Assembly: GCF_000982825.1 (NCBI RefSeq)
Contig: NZ_CP011047.1
Coordinates: 1,488,001 to 1,552,000, forward strand
DNA from: Cronobacter sakazakii
Lineage (GTDB): Bacteria > Pseudomonadota > Gammaproteobacteria > Enterobacterales > Enterobacteriaceae
DNA length: 64,000 nt
Reading direction: 5' to 3'
A program made the position numbers and the translations under genes. The first letter of the stretch is position 1, and each line of letters begins with the position of its first letter. This document shows positions 8,451 to 16,995 of the stretch, piece after piece. The notes under the pieces were generated by a model. The model worked only from the letters and a program-made list of their open reading frames with translations, was not told the origin of the DNA and made no database searches.

Positions 8451-9800
8451 TTAGATTGCCCAGCCGCCCGCGTAGAAAGCGACCAGCGCGATGGCGATGA
8501 CGACAGTACCGATATTGAGCTTGCGGAACTCGCCGGAAACGACGCGGCCAATGACCAGCGACGCAAAGCCTATCATGATGCCGGTCACGATGTTGCAGGT
8601 CAGCACGATAAACACCGCGGTAATCAGCCCCGCCATCGCGTCCACAAAATCGGCGAAGTCGATTTTCGCCACGTTGCTCAGCATCAGCAGGCCAACATAC
8701 ATCAGCGCGGGCGCTGTAGCATACGCCGGCACCAGGTACGAGAGCGGCGAGAGGAACAGGATAAGCAGGAACAGCACGCCGACGGTAATCGCCGTCAGGC
8801 CCGTTTTACCGCCCGCCGCGGTGCCTGCGGCAGATTCGATATACACCGCCGCCGGTGCCGCGCCCACCAGGCCTGAGAAGACGCTGGAGAAGGAATCGGT
8901 GGTCAGCGCTTTGCCGCCGTCGATGATCTGGCCGTCTTTATCCAGCAGATTCGCCTGGCCCGCGACCGCGCGAATGGTGCCGGTGGCGTCAAACACGGCG
9001 GTCATCACCAGCGCCAGCACGCTCGGAATCACCACAGGATCGAGCGCGCCCATGATATCCAGGCTGCCAATCAGCGAATTGCCCTTCTCATCGCTCAGCG
9101 ACGGCATGGCGAACAGGCCGGTGAATTTCACCGTCGGGTCGAAAATCAGGCCGACAATGGAAATACCGATGATGGTCAGCAGAATGCCGCCCGGCACTTT
9201 GAGTTTCTCAAGGCCGATAATGACCGCAAGGCCAATCAGCGACATGATCACCGGGAAGCTCGCGAAATGGCCGAGCGCCACCGGCAAGCCGTCGAGCGGG
9301 TTCTTAATGACCAGGCCCACGCCGTTCGCGGCAATCAGCAGCAGGAACAGACCGATACCGATACCGGTGCCGTGCGCCACGCCCTGCGGCAGGTTACGCA
9401 GGATCCAGCTACGAATGCCGGTCGCGGAAATAACGGTAAACAGCACGCCCATCAGGAAGACCGCGCCGAGCGCGACCGGTACGCTGATGTGCTGCCCGAG
9501 CACCAGGCTGAACGCGGTAAAGGCGGTCAGCGAGATGGCGCAACCAATCGCCAGCGGCAAATTCGCCCACAGCCCCATCACGATGGAACCAACGCCTGCG
9601 ACCAGACAAGTGGCGACAAACACGGCGGCAGGCGGGAAACCGGCTTTGCCGAGCATTCCTGGTACGACGATTACTGAATAGACCATCGCAAGGAACGTGG
9701 TGAGACCAGCAACAATCTCCTGACGCACGTTACTGCCGCGCGCGGAAATTTTAAAAAAGGCGTCGAGCGAACCGCCATTACGCGCAGAAGGCGTAGACAT
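8451..9800 (-). CDS. ghxP: guanine/hypoxanthine permease
   Basis: The 449-residue product is nearly co-linear with E. coli GhxP (formerly YjcD), an AzgA-type member of the nucleobase transporter (NAT/NCS2) superfamily. It has around 13 hydrophobic segments. Family signatures include ADSFSS-type and VFDATGTIRAVAGQAN stretches and the AAPAAVYIESAAGTAAGGKTGL segment. It imports hypoxanthine and guanine by proton symport in the inner membrane. A PurR-type operator about 120 bp upstream is consistent with purine repression. The long plus-strand frame 8491-9681 is a shadow. Confidence 0.97.
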   Translation of the reverse strand: MSTPSARNGGSLDAFFKISARGSNVRQEIVAGLTTFLAMVYSVIVVPGMLGKAGFPPAAVFVATCLVAGVGSIVMGLWANLPLAIGCAISLTAFTAFSLVLGQHISVPVALGAVFLMGVLFTVISATGIRSWILRNLPQGVAHGTGIGIGLFLLLIAANGVGLVIKNPLDGLPVALGHFASFPVIMSLIGLAVIIGLEKLKVPGGILLTIIGISIVGLIFDPTVKFTGLFAMPSLSDEKGNSLIGSLDIMGALDPVVIPSVLALVMTAVFDATGTIRAVAGQANLLDKDGQIIDGGKALTTDSFSSVFSGLVGAAPAAVYIESAAGTAAGGKTGLTAITVGVLFLLILFLSPLSYLVPAYATAPALMYVGLLMLSNVAKIDFADFVDAMAGLITAVFIVLTCNIVTGIMIGFASLVIGRVVSGEFRKLNIGTVVIAIALVAFYAGGWAI

Positions 9801-9915
9801 AATGAGACATCCCCTGAAAAGTGTGAGTTTTTAAAGCTCGCGCGTGGCAAACAACCCGCTGCGGATCAAACGTTAACTCCCTGCGTTCTGTTTGTGGTTT
9901 TGGAGGGGCCACAAA

Positions 9916-9931
9916 AAGCAAACGTTTAACT
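9916..9931 (-). promoter_or_regulatory. PurR operator upstream of ghxP
   Basis: AAGCAAACGTTTAACT matches the PurR consensus (ANGCAANCGNTTNCNT) at all fixed positions but one. A second, weaker GATCAAACGTTAACTC copy lies at about 9864-9879. The rest of the 9801-10114 gap holds no gene that I can support. Confidence 0.7.
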
Positions 9932-10114
9932 CCACGCGCAAAAAACGGCAAAATTTTAAGGCAAACGATTATCCAGCCTTAGGACGGGGATTTTCAACAG
10001 AACTTTAAGCCTTTTGGCAAAAAGTTGCGCTGGCTGATGAATAATTCAGCGCAGGCTGCGCAAACGATATCGTTGATGCGCAAAAAGAGGGCCTTCAGAG
10101 GAAGGCCATAACGA

Positions 10115-10783
10115 TTAGCTGCCGGGGATCTCCAGCGGGCCGCCTTTTTCGATAGCGCGCTGCCAGGCAGGACGCGCCTGAAGATTAGTCAGCCAGGCAC
10201 GTAGCTGGCGGAACTCGCCGGATTCGCTGCGCGCCAGCAGGGCGATCACCGGGAAGCTCATCTGAATATCCGCCATGCTGAACGTCTGCCCGGCAAACCA
10301 CGGATGCTGCGTCAGGTGATCTTCCATAAAGCGGGTGTGGGTGGCGAGCTGCTTATTAAGCCAGGCTTTCTGAACGCCCTGCCCGAGCGCTTTGCCGAGG
10401 GTGCGAAGCCCGAGCGGAACGGGCTTTTTCCCGAGACTGCCAAACACCAGCTTCATCAACAGCAGCGGCATCAGGGAGCCTTCGGCGTAATGCAGCCAGA
10501 TACGGTACTGGATTTTCTCCTCCGCACTCTGCGGCTTCAGGCGTTGTTCAGTGTCATAGGTCTCCTGGAGATACTCCAGAATCGCGCCGGATTCGATAAT
10601 TTTCTGGCCGTTATCCTCCAGCACCGGCGACTTACCGAGCGGATGCACTTTCTTAAGCGCAGGTGGCGCAAGCATAGTCGGCTCGCGCTGGTAGCGCACC
10701 AGTTCATAAGGCTTGCCAAGCTCTTCAAGCGCAAAAAGAATGCGCTGCGAGCGGGAATTATTCAGATGGTGGACCGTCAGCAT
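10115..10783 (-). CDS. glutathione S-transferase family protein
   Basis: The 222-residue protein has the two-domain GST layout. An N-terminal thioredoxin-like part holds LNNSRSQRILFALEELG, the cis-proline segment VHPLGKSPVLEDNG and the glutathione-binding IIESGAILEYL. A C-terminal helical domain with FSMADIQMSFP follows. It should be a cytosolic enzyme conjugating or reducing substrates with glutathione; the substrate is unknown. It lies next to soxR, which fits a role in detoxification, but that link is inference. It is convergent with nothing and appears to be a single gene. Confidence 0.88.
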   Translation of the reverse strand: MLTVHHLNNSRSQRILFALEELGKPYELVRYQREPTMLAPPALKKVHPLGKSPVLEDNGQKIIESGAILEYLQETYDTEQRLKPQSAEEKIQYRIWLHYAEGSLMPLLLMKLVFGSLGKKPVPLGLRTLGKALGQGVQKAWLNKQLATHTRFMEDHLTQHPWFAGQTFSMADIQMSFPVIALLARSESGEFRQLRAWLTNLQARPAWQRAIEKGGPLEIPGS

Positions 10784-10860
10784 GGCGTTTTCCTTTCGCT
10801 TTTCATTGCATTAACTATAGAGAATCCACCGGCGGCGCACCGAATTTGTTTGCGCGCCGC

Positions 10861-11319
10861 TTATTCATCTTCCAGCAGACGTGCCCCGCTGCCCTGCGCG
10901 CCCAGACGGTCTTCGGGGTTGCGCAGCGGGCAATCGCGGTGCGACAGGCAACCACAGCCGATGCAGCCATCCAGATCGTCACGCAGCGCGGTCAGCGTTT
11001 TAATACGCCGGTCCAGCTCCTCGCGCCACTGCGTGGAGAGCTGCTTCCAGGCCTTCGGGCTCAGGTTATGCCCTTCAGGCAGCACGCCGATAGCCTCGCC
11101 AATCGTCGCCAGCGGAATGCCGATACGCTGGGCGATTTTAATGATCGCCACCTGACGCAGCACGTCGCGCCGGTAACGCCGCTGGTTGCCGCTGTTGCGG
11201 GTGCTTTTAATCAACCCTTTGCTTTCATAGAAGTGCAGCGCGGAGACGGCAACACCGCTGCGCTTCGCGACTTCGCCCGGCGTCAGCAGCGATTTGATTC
11301 TGGGTGCTTTCTTTTCCAT
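10861..11319 (-). CDS. soxR: redox-sensitive transcriptional activator SoxR
   Basis: The 152-residue protein is a MerR-family regulator. Its N-terminal winged helix (LTPGEVAKRSGVAVSALHFYE) is followed by a dimerisation helix. Four cysteines at residues 119, 122, 124 and 130 hold the [2Fe-2S] cluster, exactly as in E. coli. Oxidation of the cluster by redox-cycling drugs or nitric oxide turns on soxS. The gene is divergent from soxS across an 86-bp spacer that carries the SoxR operator. Confidence 0.98.
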   Translation of the reverse strand: MEKKAPRIKSLLTPGEVAKRSGVAVSALHFYESKGLIKSTRNSGNQRRYRRDVLRQVAIIKIAQRIGIPLATIGEAIGVLPEGHNLSPKAWKQLSTQWREELDRRIKTLTALRDDLDGCIGCGCLSHRDCPLRNPEDRLGAQGSGARLLEDE

Positions 11320-11326
11320 CGGGGGC

Positions 11327-11357
11327 TTTACCTCAAGTTAACTTGAGGAATTATACT
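11327..11357 (+). promoter_or_regulatory. soxS promoter with SoxR box
   Basis: A perfect 18-bp palindrome CCTCAAGTTAACTTGAGG at 11331-11348 lies between a -35 (TTTACC, 11327-11332) and a -10 (TATACT, 11352-11357). The spacer is 19 bp, the overlong spacing that MerR-family activators correct by distorting DNA. This is the textbook SoxR-controlled soxS promoter. Confidence 0.96.
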
Positions 11358-11405
11358 CGCCGACCAGAAGAACGGCTAACCCAAAACAGAGGAAGAGGAC
11401 GGCTT

Positions 11406-11729
11406 ATGTCACATCAGGAAATTATCCACGCACTGACGCAATGGATTGATGAGCATATTGACCAGCCACTGAATATCGATGTGGTGGCAAAGAAGTCGGG
11501 CTATTCGAAATGGTATTTACAGCGGATGTTCCGCACTGTGATGCATCAGACGCTGGGTGAGTATATTCGCAAGCGGCGTTTGCAACTGGCGGCGCAGGAG
11601 TTGCGTACGACCCGGCGACCGATTTTTGATATTGCGATGGATTATGGCTATGTGTCGCAACAGACGTTTTCGCGGATATTCCGCCGTCAGTTCGACCGCA
11701 CGCCGAGCGATTATCGTCAGAGCGCCTGA
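11406..11729 (+). CDS. soxS: superoxide response regulator SoxS
   Basis: From the ATG at 11406 the product is 107 residues, the E. coli length, and begins MSHQEIIHALTQWIDEHIDQ. An upstream in-frame extension would run through the SoxR promoter and is rejected. It is a single AraC/XylS DNA-binding domain with two helix-turn-helix units (DVVAKKSGYSKWYLQRMF and DIAMDYGYVSQQTFSRIF). It activates the superoxide regulon. Its 3' end overlaps the convergent pdeC remnant by 13 bp. Confidence 0.97.
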   Translation: MSHQEIIHALTQWIDEHIDQPLNIDVVAKKSGYSKWYLQRMFRTVMHQTLGEYIRKRRLQLAAQELRTTRRPIFDIAMDYGYVSQQTFSRIFRRQFDRTPSDYRQSA

Positions 11730-12355
11730 CGATTAACGGCGCAGTTCTGCCAGCCCGGCATCGCCCGGGCGTCATCCTGTTGCAGCCAGGCGACAAACTC
11801 CTGACGCGGCAGCGCTTTTGAGAAATGCCACCCCTGACAATATTGCACTCCACGCTTTAACAGCCAGCCCACCTGTTCGGCGGTTTCCACGCCCTCGGCG
11901 ATAATTTTCAGCCGCAGGCTCTGGGCCATATCGATAATATGCTCGGCAATCAGATGGCTGGTGCTGTTGGTGGTTAAGGTATCGATAAACGACTTATCAA
12001 TTTTCAGAATATCGACGTTCAGCGAATAGAGATTATGAAGGTTGGAATATCCGGTGCCGAAATCGTCAATCGCAATCTCAAACCCTGACTGGCGAAACGC
12101 CTGAATAACCGGGGTGGTGCGCGGCACGTCAATAAAGCCCCGCTCGGTCACTTCAATCTTGATTTGCTGCGCGCGTACGCCGTGCTGGTTATTTTTCCCT
12201 TCGATTAACGCTATCAGGCGCGACGAATGGAAATCGGATGCCGAAAGGTTAATAGAAATATAAATCTGCGGGTGGGTCGCCAGGAAATGGCCTAAGTCAT
12301 TAAATAACTCTTCCACCACATAATCCGTAACCTGCGCGATCATCCCGGTTTTCTC
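11717..12355 (-). pseudogene. pdeC: pdeC (yjcC) 3' remnant, EAL-domain phosphodiesterase truncated by IS1
   Basis: The frame is open from the IS1 edge (12355) to a stop at 11717, about 212 codons. It encodes the C-terminal part of an EAL c-di-GMP phosphodiesterase, with DDFGTGYSNLHNLYSLNVD and AEGVETAEQ segments. The periplasmic CSS sensor, the membrane segments and the EAL catalytic motif itself are all missing; intact PdeC has about 530 residues. The surviving part cannot be an active enzyme. Position next to soxS matches E. coli yjcC. See the IS1 entry for the odd junction. Confidence 0.9.
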
Positions 12356-12370
12356 GGTAATGACTCCAAC

Positions 12371-12874
12371 TTATTGATAGTGTTTTATGTTCAGATAATG
12401 CCCGATGACTTTGTCATGCAGCTCCACCGATTTTGAGAACGACAGCGACTTCCGTCCCAGCCGTGCCAGGTGCTGCCTCAGATTCAGGTTATGCCGCTCA
12501 ATTCGCTGCGTATATCGCTTGCTGATTACGTGCAGCTTTCCCTTCAGGCGGGATTCATACAGCGGCCAGCCATCCGTCATCCATATCACCACGTCAAAGG
12601 GTGACAGCAGGCTCATAAGACGCCCCAGCGTCGCCATAGTGCGTTCACCGAATACGTGCGCAACAACCGTCTTCCGGAGCCTGTCATACGCGTAAAACAG
12701 CCAGCGCTGGCGCGATTTAGCCCCGACGTATCCCCACTGTTCGTCCATTTCCGCGCAGACGATGACGTCACTGCCCGGCTGTATGCGCGAGGTTACCGAC
12801 TGCGGCCTGAGTTTTTTAAATGGCGGAAAATCGTGTTGAGGCCAACGCCCATAATGCGGGCGGTTGCCCGGCAT
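12371..12874 (-). CDS. insB: IS1 transposase reading frame InsB
   Basis: A 167-codon frame carrying the DDE-type catalytic part of IS1 transposase (for example VIVCAEMDEQWGYVG and IWMTDGWPLYES). The active transposase is the InsAB' fusion made by a -1 shift at an A-rich slippery run located at 12812-12818 (T-run on the plus strand). The frame is intact. Confidence 0.95.
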   Translation of the reverse strand: MPGNRPHYGRWPQHDFPPFKKLRPQSVTSRIQPGSDVIVCAEMDEQWGYVGAKSRQRWLFYAYDRLRKTVVAHVFGERTMATLGRLMSLLSPFDVVIWMTDGWPLYESRLKGKLHVISKRYTQRIERHNLNLRQHLARLGRKSLSFSKSVELHDKVIGHYLNIKHYQ

Positions 12875-13068
12875 CCAACGCCATTCATGGCCATATCAAT
12901 GATTTTCTGGTGCGTACCGGGTTGAGAAGCGGTGTAAGTGAACTGCAGTTGCCATGTTTTACGGCAGTGAGAGCAGAGATAGCGCTGATGTCCGGCGGTG
13001 CTTTTGCCGTTACGCACCACCCCGTCAGTAGCTGAACAGGAGGGACAGCTGATAGAAACAGAAGCCAC
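12793..13068 (-). CDS. insA: IS1 protein InsA
   Basis: A 91-residue protein with an N-terminal zinc finger (CPSCSATDGVVRNGKS and YLCSHCRKTW) and a helix-turn-helix. InsA binds the IS1 ends and represses transposition unless the ribosome shifts into insB. It overlaps insB. The full length suggests that the element is functional. Confidence 0.95.
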   Translation of the reverse strand: MASVSISCPSCSATDGVVRNGKSTAGHQRYLCSHCRKTWQLQFTYTASQPGTHQKIIDMAMNGVGCRATARIMGVGLNTIFRHLKNSGRSR

Positions 13069-13123
13069 TGGAGCACCTCAAAAACACCATCATACACTAA
13101 ATCAGTAAGTTGGCAGCATCACC

Positions 13124-13157
13124 CTGAGCCGCATTGCGGGCAGGCTGGTAGTGACAT
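13124..13157 (-). pseudogene. yjdM: yjdM (phnA) 5' remnant, 11 codons, cut by IS1
   Basis: An AAGGAGAAACC ribosome site followed by ATG at 13157 encodes MSLPACPQCGS, the start of the zinc-ribbon protein YjdM (PhnA). After 34 bases the gene is interrupted by the right end of IS1 and the rest (about 100 codons) is nowhere in the window. In E. coli yjdM lies near crfC, as this fragment does. The match is short but exact in start, ribosome site and CxxC motif. Confidence 0.75.
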
Positions 13158-13717
13158 GGTTTCTCCTTAGAATGAACCAACAGGGCAGCAAAAGAGGGCT
13201 GCAAAAGAAGCGGTCGCTTACGCGGCGCGCATGAAAGGCGGGATTATACCCTAAACCCTTACGTTTTACGGGCTTGTCCGTGACGCAAACGCGCAGGCAC
13301 CCGAAGCCGATAAACTTTTTTACTGCCAGGGATAAAACATATATCGTGATTTATTGCCAGGCGGTGTTATTCTGGAGTAGTTAATGTTGATCTGAATTAT
13401 TAAAACCATCCCCTGAAGTCGGAACATTTTTGTCAAATGACCGATGTGAGGATATATTCTTTCGCTCTGAAAAATCGATCGGCCCACTGGTCTTACAGCG
13501 TGATTATTTGGTTTTTGACGAACAGGAAGGTTTGAAACGTTTCTCGTAGTCTCATACATATTTTACCACAACGATGGTATGGCATTTTTACGCCACTTTT
13601 CGTCATGTAGCCTCATGACGCGCAGGATATTTTCCACACGTAATTATAAAAGCCGCATTGAGCTAATAAAAAGATAAGGCAAAAGGTCATTTAATTTGTG
13701 TTAAGGAAAGATTTTTC
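13158..13717. other. intergenic region between yjdM remnant and crfC
   Basis: These 560 bp contain no gene I can support. They hold the orphaned yjdM promoter (pointing left, into IS1) and the crfC leader. The right half is AT-rich. An 80-codon minus-strand frame (13320-13559) has no ribosome site and no recognisable features. Confidence 0.5.
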
Positions 13718-16081
13718 ATGCACACACAGACTGTATTTGAAATGAATCAGGAAGCGGAGCGGCTTCTTCAGTTGGCTCTGTATAATCTCAGCGCCCTGAA
13801 ACAAATGCCGCTGGCGGTGCAGGATGACTGTGGGAACGTTGCCAGCCGCCAGACCGCCGCCGTGCATCCGCTTCATTTTTCCTTACGCGGCCTTGAGGCG
13901 CAGCAAGAGATGCTGCAGGCCGAATTGCGAAAAACCACCCAGCAGGAGATGGTCGTGGCGATTGTCGGCACGATGAAAGCGGGGAAATCGACCACGATCA
14001 ACGCTATCGTCGGTAAGGAAGTTCTGCCAAACCGCAACCGCCCGATGACGGCGCTGCCGACGCTGATTCGCCACACGCCGGGCCAGAAAGAGCCGGTACT
14101 GCATTTCACCCACGCCGGACCCATAGAAACGCTGATGCAGGCGCTGCGCGCGCGATTAGAGAACGCTTCGCGCGAAAGCCTGTCGCTGCGTCTTGAAATC
14201 GATCGCGATATGGACCTCCTGCTGGCGCGCATTCTTAACGGCACCTCGTTTGAAAAACATTATCTCGGCGCTCAGCCCATTTTTCACTGTCTGAAAAGTT
14301 TAAACGATCTGGTACGGCTCTCGGCCGTGCTTGACGTGCCGTTCCCGTTTCGCGCTTACGCGGCCATTGAACATATTCCGGTGATAGAAGTGGAGTTTAC
14401 TCACCTCGCGGGTATGGAGAGAGGGCTTGGCCAGCTTACGCTACTGGACACGCCAGGGCCGAACGAAGCCGGACAGCCGCACCTGCAAAAGATGCTGCAG
14501 GAGCAGATTGCCCGCGCCTCCGCCGTGCTGGCGGTGATGGACTATACCCAGCTGAAATCGACCTCCGATGAAGAGGTGCGTCTGGCCCTCGCGGCGGTGG
14601 GCGAATCCGTGCCGCTCTACGCGCTGGTCAATAAGTTTGATCAACTGGATCGCAACAGCGACGACGAAGATCAGGTGCGCGCGCTGATCGCCGGTACGCT
14701 GATGAAAGGCGCTATCGATCCGACGCATATTTTTCCGGTTTCTTCCATGTGGGGCTATCTGGCTAATCGCGCGCGTCAGGAACTTGACGAGCACGGCGCG
14801 CTGCCGCCGTATGACCAACAGCGCTGGGTGCAGGATTTCGCTGAAGCTGCGCTGGGTCGTCGCTGGCGAAACGCCGATTTCACCGACGCCGCGCATCTGC
14901 GCCACGCCGCCGACCTGCTGTGGGAGGATTCCCTTTTCGAAGCGCCTGTTCGGGCGATTCTGCACACCGCGCACGCCCACGCCTCGCTCTACGCGCTGCG
15001 CTCGGCCTGCGCAAAATTAACTCACTCTGCGCAATGCACCCGAGACTACCTGGACTTCCGCTGTCAGGGGCTCGATATCGCAAATGACCAACTGGTGGAG
15101 AGTATCTCTCAAATGAATAATGACATCGCACAGCTAAAACGTTGCCAGGCAGACGCCAGCAAAGCCATTCAGGAAGAGGTTGTTAAGGCGCTCGGGCGCG
15201 CGTCGGAAACTATTGCGGGTCATGAACAGAAAGTGCTGGCGGATATCGCCAGTTATTTTGATACCGGCAAAGTGCCCTCGCTGTCGCTCAGCAGCCCGGT
15301 GCGTCGCGCGGTGACCTGGGGAAGCGATTTTGACGCAGGCAGCGAGCAGCTGATTCTGGATCAAGAGAGCGACGCGCGGATGCTGCTGCACAAAATTCGT
15401 GCCTCCTGCGAGCTGATTCTGCTGTCGGTACAGGAAAATCTGACCCGCGATCTGGCGGCGCATTTCAGCGAGCTGGAAACCGCGCTGGGAGATATCCTGC
15501 GCGCGGCGCTGGCACCGCTGGAACAGCGCGTCACAGACGGGCTGCGCCGCACCGGTTTTCGCGCGCACATTACGCTGCCGGTCTTTCAGCGCAGCCAGCT
15601 TAATTTCAACGCGCATCAGCTTTTTAACGACATTATTGAAGAAGAGAGCGTGCCGGTCGCCAGTGCCCCGCGCAACGACGGCGTGCGCGGCACCGTGGCC
15701 CGCTGGCTTAACAGCAAAGATCTCGGCTGGGACGACTGTACGGCGATGCGCTCCCGCTATGTTATCAATCTGCTGCAACTGAAGCAGACGCTCAGCCGTT
15801 ACGTCAGCCGCTTCTGCGCGCAGATCCGCCAGGCGATGAACGCGCAGGTGGATATCTCTGTTACGGCGGGCATGGCGACGTTTTTCGCCGAATTCCAGAT
15901 GGCGATGGCGGCGATTGAGGCGAACCTTCAGCAGAGTCTTGCGGCGCGCCAGCAGAGTGAGTCGGCGCGTAACGCGCTGCGTGAGAAGCTGCAGCAGTGC
16001 GCCCGCACCGCGCGCGATATTAACGAAGACGCCCGTGCGCTGCGTGATGACATCCAGACGCTGTTTTCCGTGGAGCACTGA
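13718..16081 (+). CDS. crfC: dynamin-like GTPase, clamp-binding protein CrfC
   Basis: The 787-residue protein resembles E. coli CrfC (YjdA) and is some 45 residues longer. The dynamin-type GTPase domain is intact: P-loop GTMKAGKST at residues 84-92, DTPG at 244-247 and NKFD at 305-308. The C-terminal half is helical with long coiled-coil-like stretches. E. coli CrfC has been described as binding the DNA polymerase clamp and helping colocalise sister replication forks; it has also been connected to c-di-GMP signalling with YjcZ. The start has only a loose ribosome site. The stop is 5 bp before yjcZ, so the two are an operon. The pairing of a dynamin with a helical partner is notable. Confidence 0.93.
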   Translation: MHTQTVFEMNQEAERLLQLALYNLSALKQMPLAVQDDCGNVASRQTAAVHPLHFSLRGLEAQQEMLQAELRKTTQQEMVVAIVGTMKAGKSTTINAIVGKEVLPNRNRPMTALPTLIRHTPGQKEPVLHFTHAGPIETLMQALRARLENASRESLSLRLEIDRDMDLLLARILNGTSFEKHYLGAQPIFHCLKSLNDLVRLSAVLDVPFPFRAYAAIEHIPVIEVEFTHLAGMERGLGQLTLLDTPGPNEAGQPHLQKMLQEQIARASAVLAVMDYTQLKSTSDEEVRLALAAVGESVPLYALVNKFDQLDRNSDDEDQVRALIAGTLMKGAIDPTHIFPVSSMWGYLANRARQELDEHGALPPYDQQRWVQDFAEAALGRRWRNADFTDAAHLRHAADLLWEDSLFEAPVRAILHTAHAHASLYALRSACAKLTHSAQCTRDYLDFRCQGLDIANDQLVESISQMNNDIAQLKRCQADASKAIQEEVVKALGRASETIAGHEQKVLADIASYFDTGKVPSLSLSSPVRRAVTWGSDFDAGSEQLILDQESDARMLLHKIRASCELILLSVQENLTRDLAAHFSELETALGDILRAALAPLEQRVTDGLRRTGFRAHITLPVFQRSQLNFNAHQLFNDIIEEESVPVASAPRNDGVRGTVARWLNSKDLGWDDCTAMRSRYVINLLQLKQTLSRYVSRFCAQIRQAMNAQVDISVTAGMATFFAEFQMAMAAIEANLQQSLAARQQSESARNALREKLQQCARTARDINEDARALRDDIQTLFSVEH

Positions 16082-16086
16082 ACGCC

Positions 16087-16944
16087 ATGAACGGGTCACT
16101 GCTTGAAGGGCCGGGCCGACATTTACGCGCGCTGCGCGGGCGACTGATGGTGGATCTGGCGAAGGGCGAAGACGAAGAACGTTACGGTCGCTCGCATCCG
16201 CAACATCAAAACATGCGAGAGCGGCTGCAAAAATCGCTGGCCGTCACGCGTGCGGAACCCATTGCGGCCACCCCGGAGGTAGCGGCGCTGCATCTGCTGG
16301 AGTCGCTCTCTCGCCAGAGCCCGCCGGGGCATCTGGCATTAAGCCTCACCGCGCAGGCGCTGGCGCGTCGCAGCCAGCGTCTTGCTGAGAAAGGCGTTTG
16401 CGCGCCCTTTGCACAGGCGCTTGAGGTGACGGCCGGGCAGTATCAGCACAGCGCCGCGCGGCTTGAGGCGCAACTGCGTCAGGGCGATTTACTGGCCGCG
16501 GCGCAGCGCCACGCCAGCGAGGTTATGGCGCGCTGGCAACGCGGTGAATTTAACGGCTGGTCGCCAGTCGGGCGCTGCTACGTAGCGCTTCAGGAGCTGC
16601 ACTGGGGGGCGTTCGGCGATGCCTTGCGCTTAGGTGAACCCCAGTACAAAACCGCGTTGTTACCGCCGGTGTATGACGACACCGCCAGATTACTTGCGCA
16701 CAGCGTTAACGCCTCGCCCGACACGCGGCATTTCTACCACCAGTGGCTGCATACGCCGCCACAGCCGGGCCTGCTTGAGCATAAAGATATCCTCTGCTGG
16801 CTGGGCGCGATGCATGACAGCGAGCGTCAGCCAGTCAGCTGGTCGGTGACGCAAACCTGGCAGAGCGTCTCGCTCGGGATGCCGCGGATCTGTTCCGCAA
16901 GGCGGCTGGTGAACGCGCTGGTGGAAGAGATTTTCCTGCTCTGA
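16087..16944 (+). CDS. yjcZ: YjcZ-like protein (RdcB family), partner of CrfC
   Basis: A 285-residue, largely helical, arginine- and leucine-rich protein with no signal peptide or membrane segment. Position after crfC, size and general composition match E. coli YjcZ, whose family has been named as a diguanylate cyclase regulator (RdcB). I see no catalytic motif. The tight spacing from crfC implies co-translation. Sequence similarity to E. coli appears moderate, so the family call rests partly on context. Confidence 0.78.
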   Translation: MNGSLLEGPGRHLRALRGRLMVDLAKGEDEERYGRSHPQHQNMRERLQKSLAVTRAEPIAATPEVAALHLLESLSRQSPPGHLALSLTAQALARRSQRLAEKGVCAPFAQALEVTAGQYQHSAARLEAQLRQGDLLAAAQRHASEVMARWQRGEFNGWSPVGRCYVALQELHWGAFGDALRLGEPQYKTALLPPVYDDTARLLAHSVNASPDTRHFYHQWLHTPPQPGLLEHKDILCWLGAMHDSERQPVSWSVTQTWQSVSLGMPRICSARRLVNALVEEIFLL

Positions 16945-16956
16945 ACGCCCAACCAC

Positions 16957-16983
16957 ACCCCGCCGATGCGGGGTGCTTTCTTC
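16957..16983 (+). terminator. terminator after crfC-yjcZ
   Basis: ACCCCGC, loop CGAT, GCGGGGT (16957-16974) followed by GCTTTCTTC. It is placed between convergent yjcZ and kdgT. Confidence 0.8.
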
Positions 16984-16995
16984 TTTACACGGACT

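Larger units (their letters stand above)
12356..13123 (-). mobile_element. IS1 insertion sequence, complete (768 bp)
   Basis: The ends are the imperfect terminal repeats GGTAATGACTCCAACTTA (from 12356) and the complement of GGTGATGCTGCCAACTTA (ending 13123). The length is exactly the 768 bp of IS1. Both insA and insB are open, so the copy may be active. The 9 bases outside the left end (GGTTTTCTC) and outside the right end (CTGAGCCGC) differ, so there is no target duplication. The two flanks come from different genes (pdeC and yjdM). Confidence 0.97.

Noticed and set aside
12356..13123. Larger composite transposon or prophage around IS1
   Set aside because: Only one IS1 is present in the window and no cargo, integrase or phage gene is adjacent.
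13320..13559. 79-codon minus frame upstream of crfC
   Set aside because: No ribosome site, no hydrophobic or conserved pattern, and AT-rich intergenic composition.
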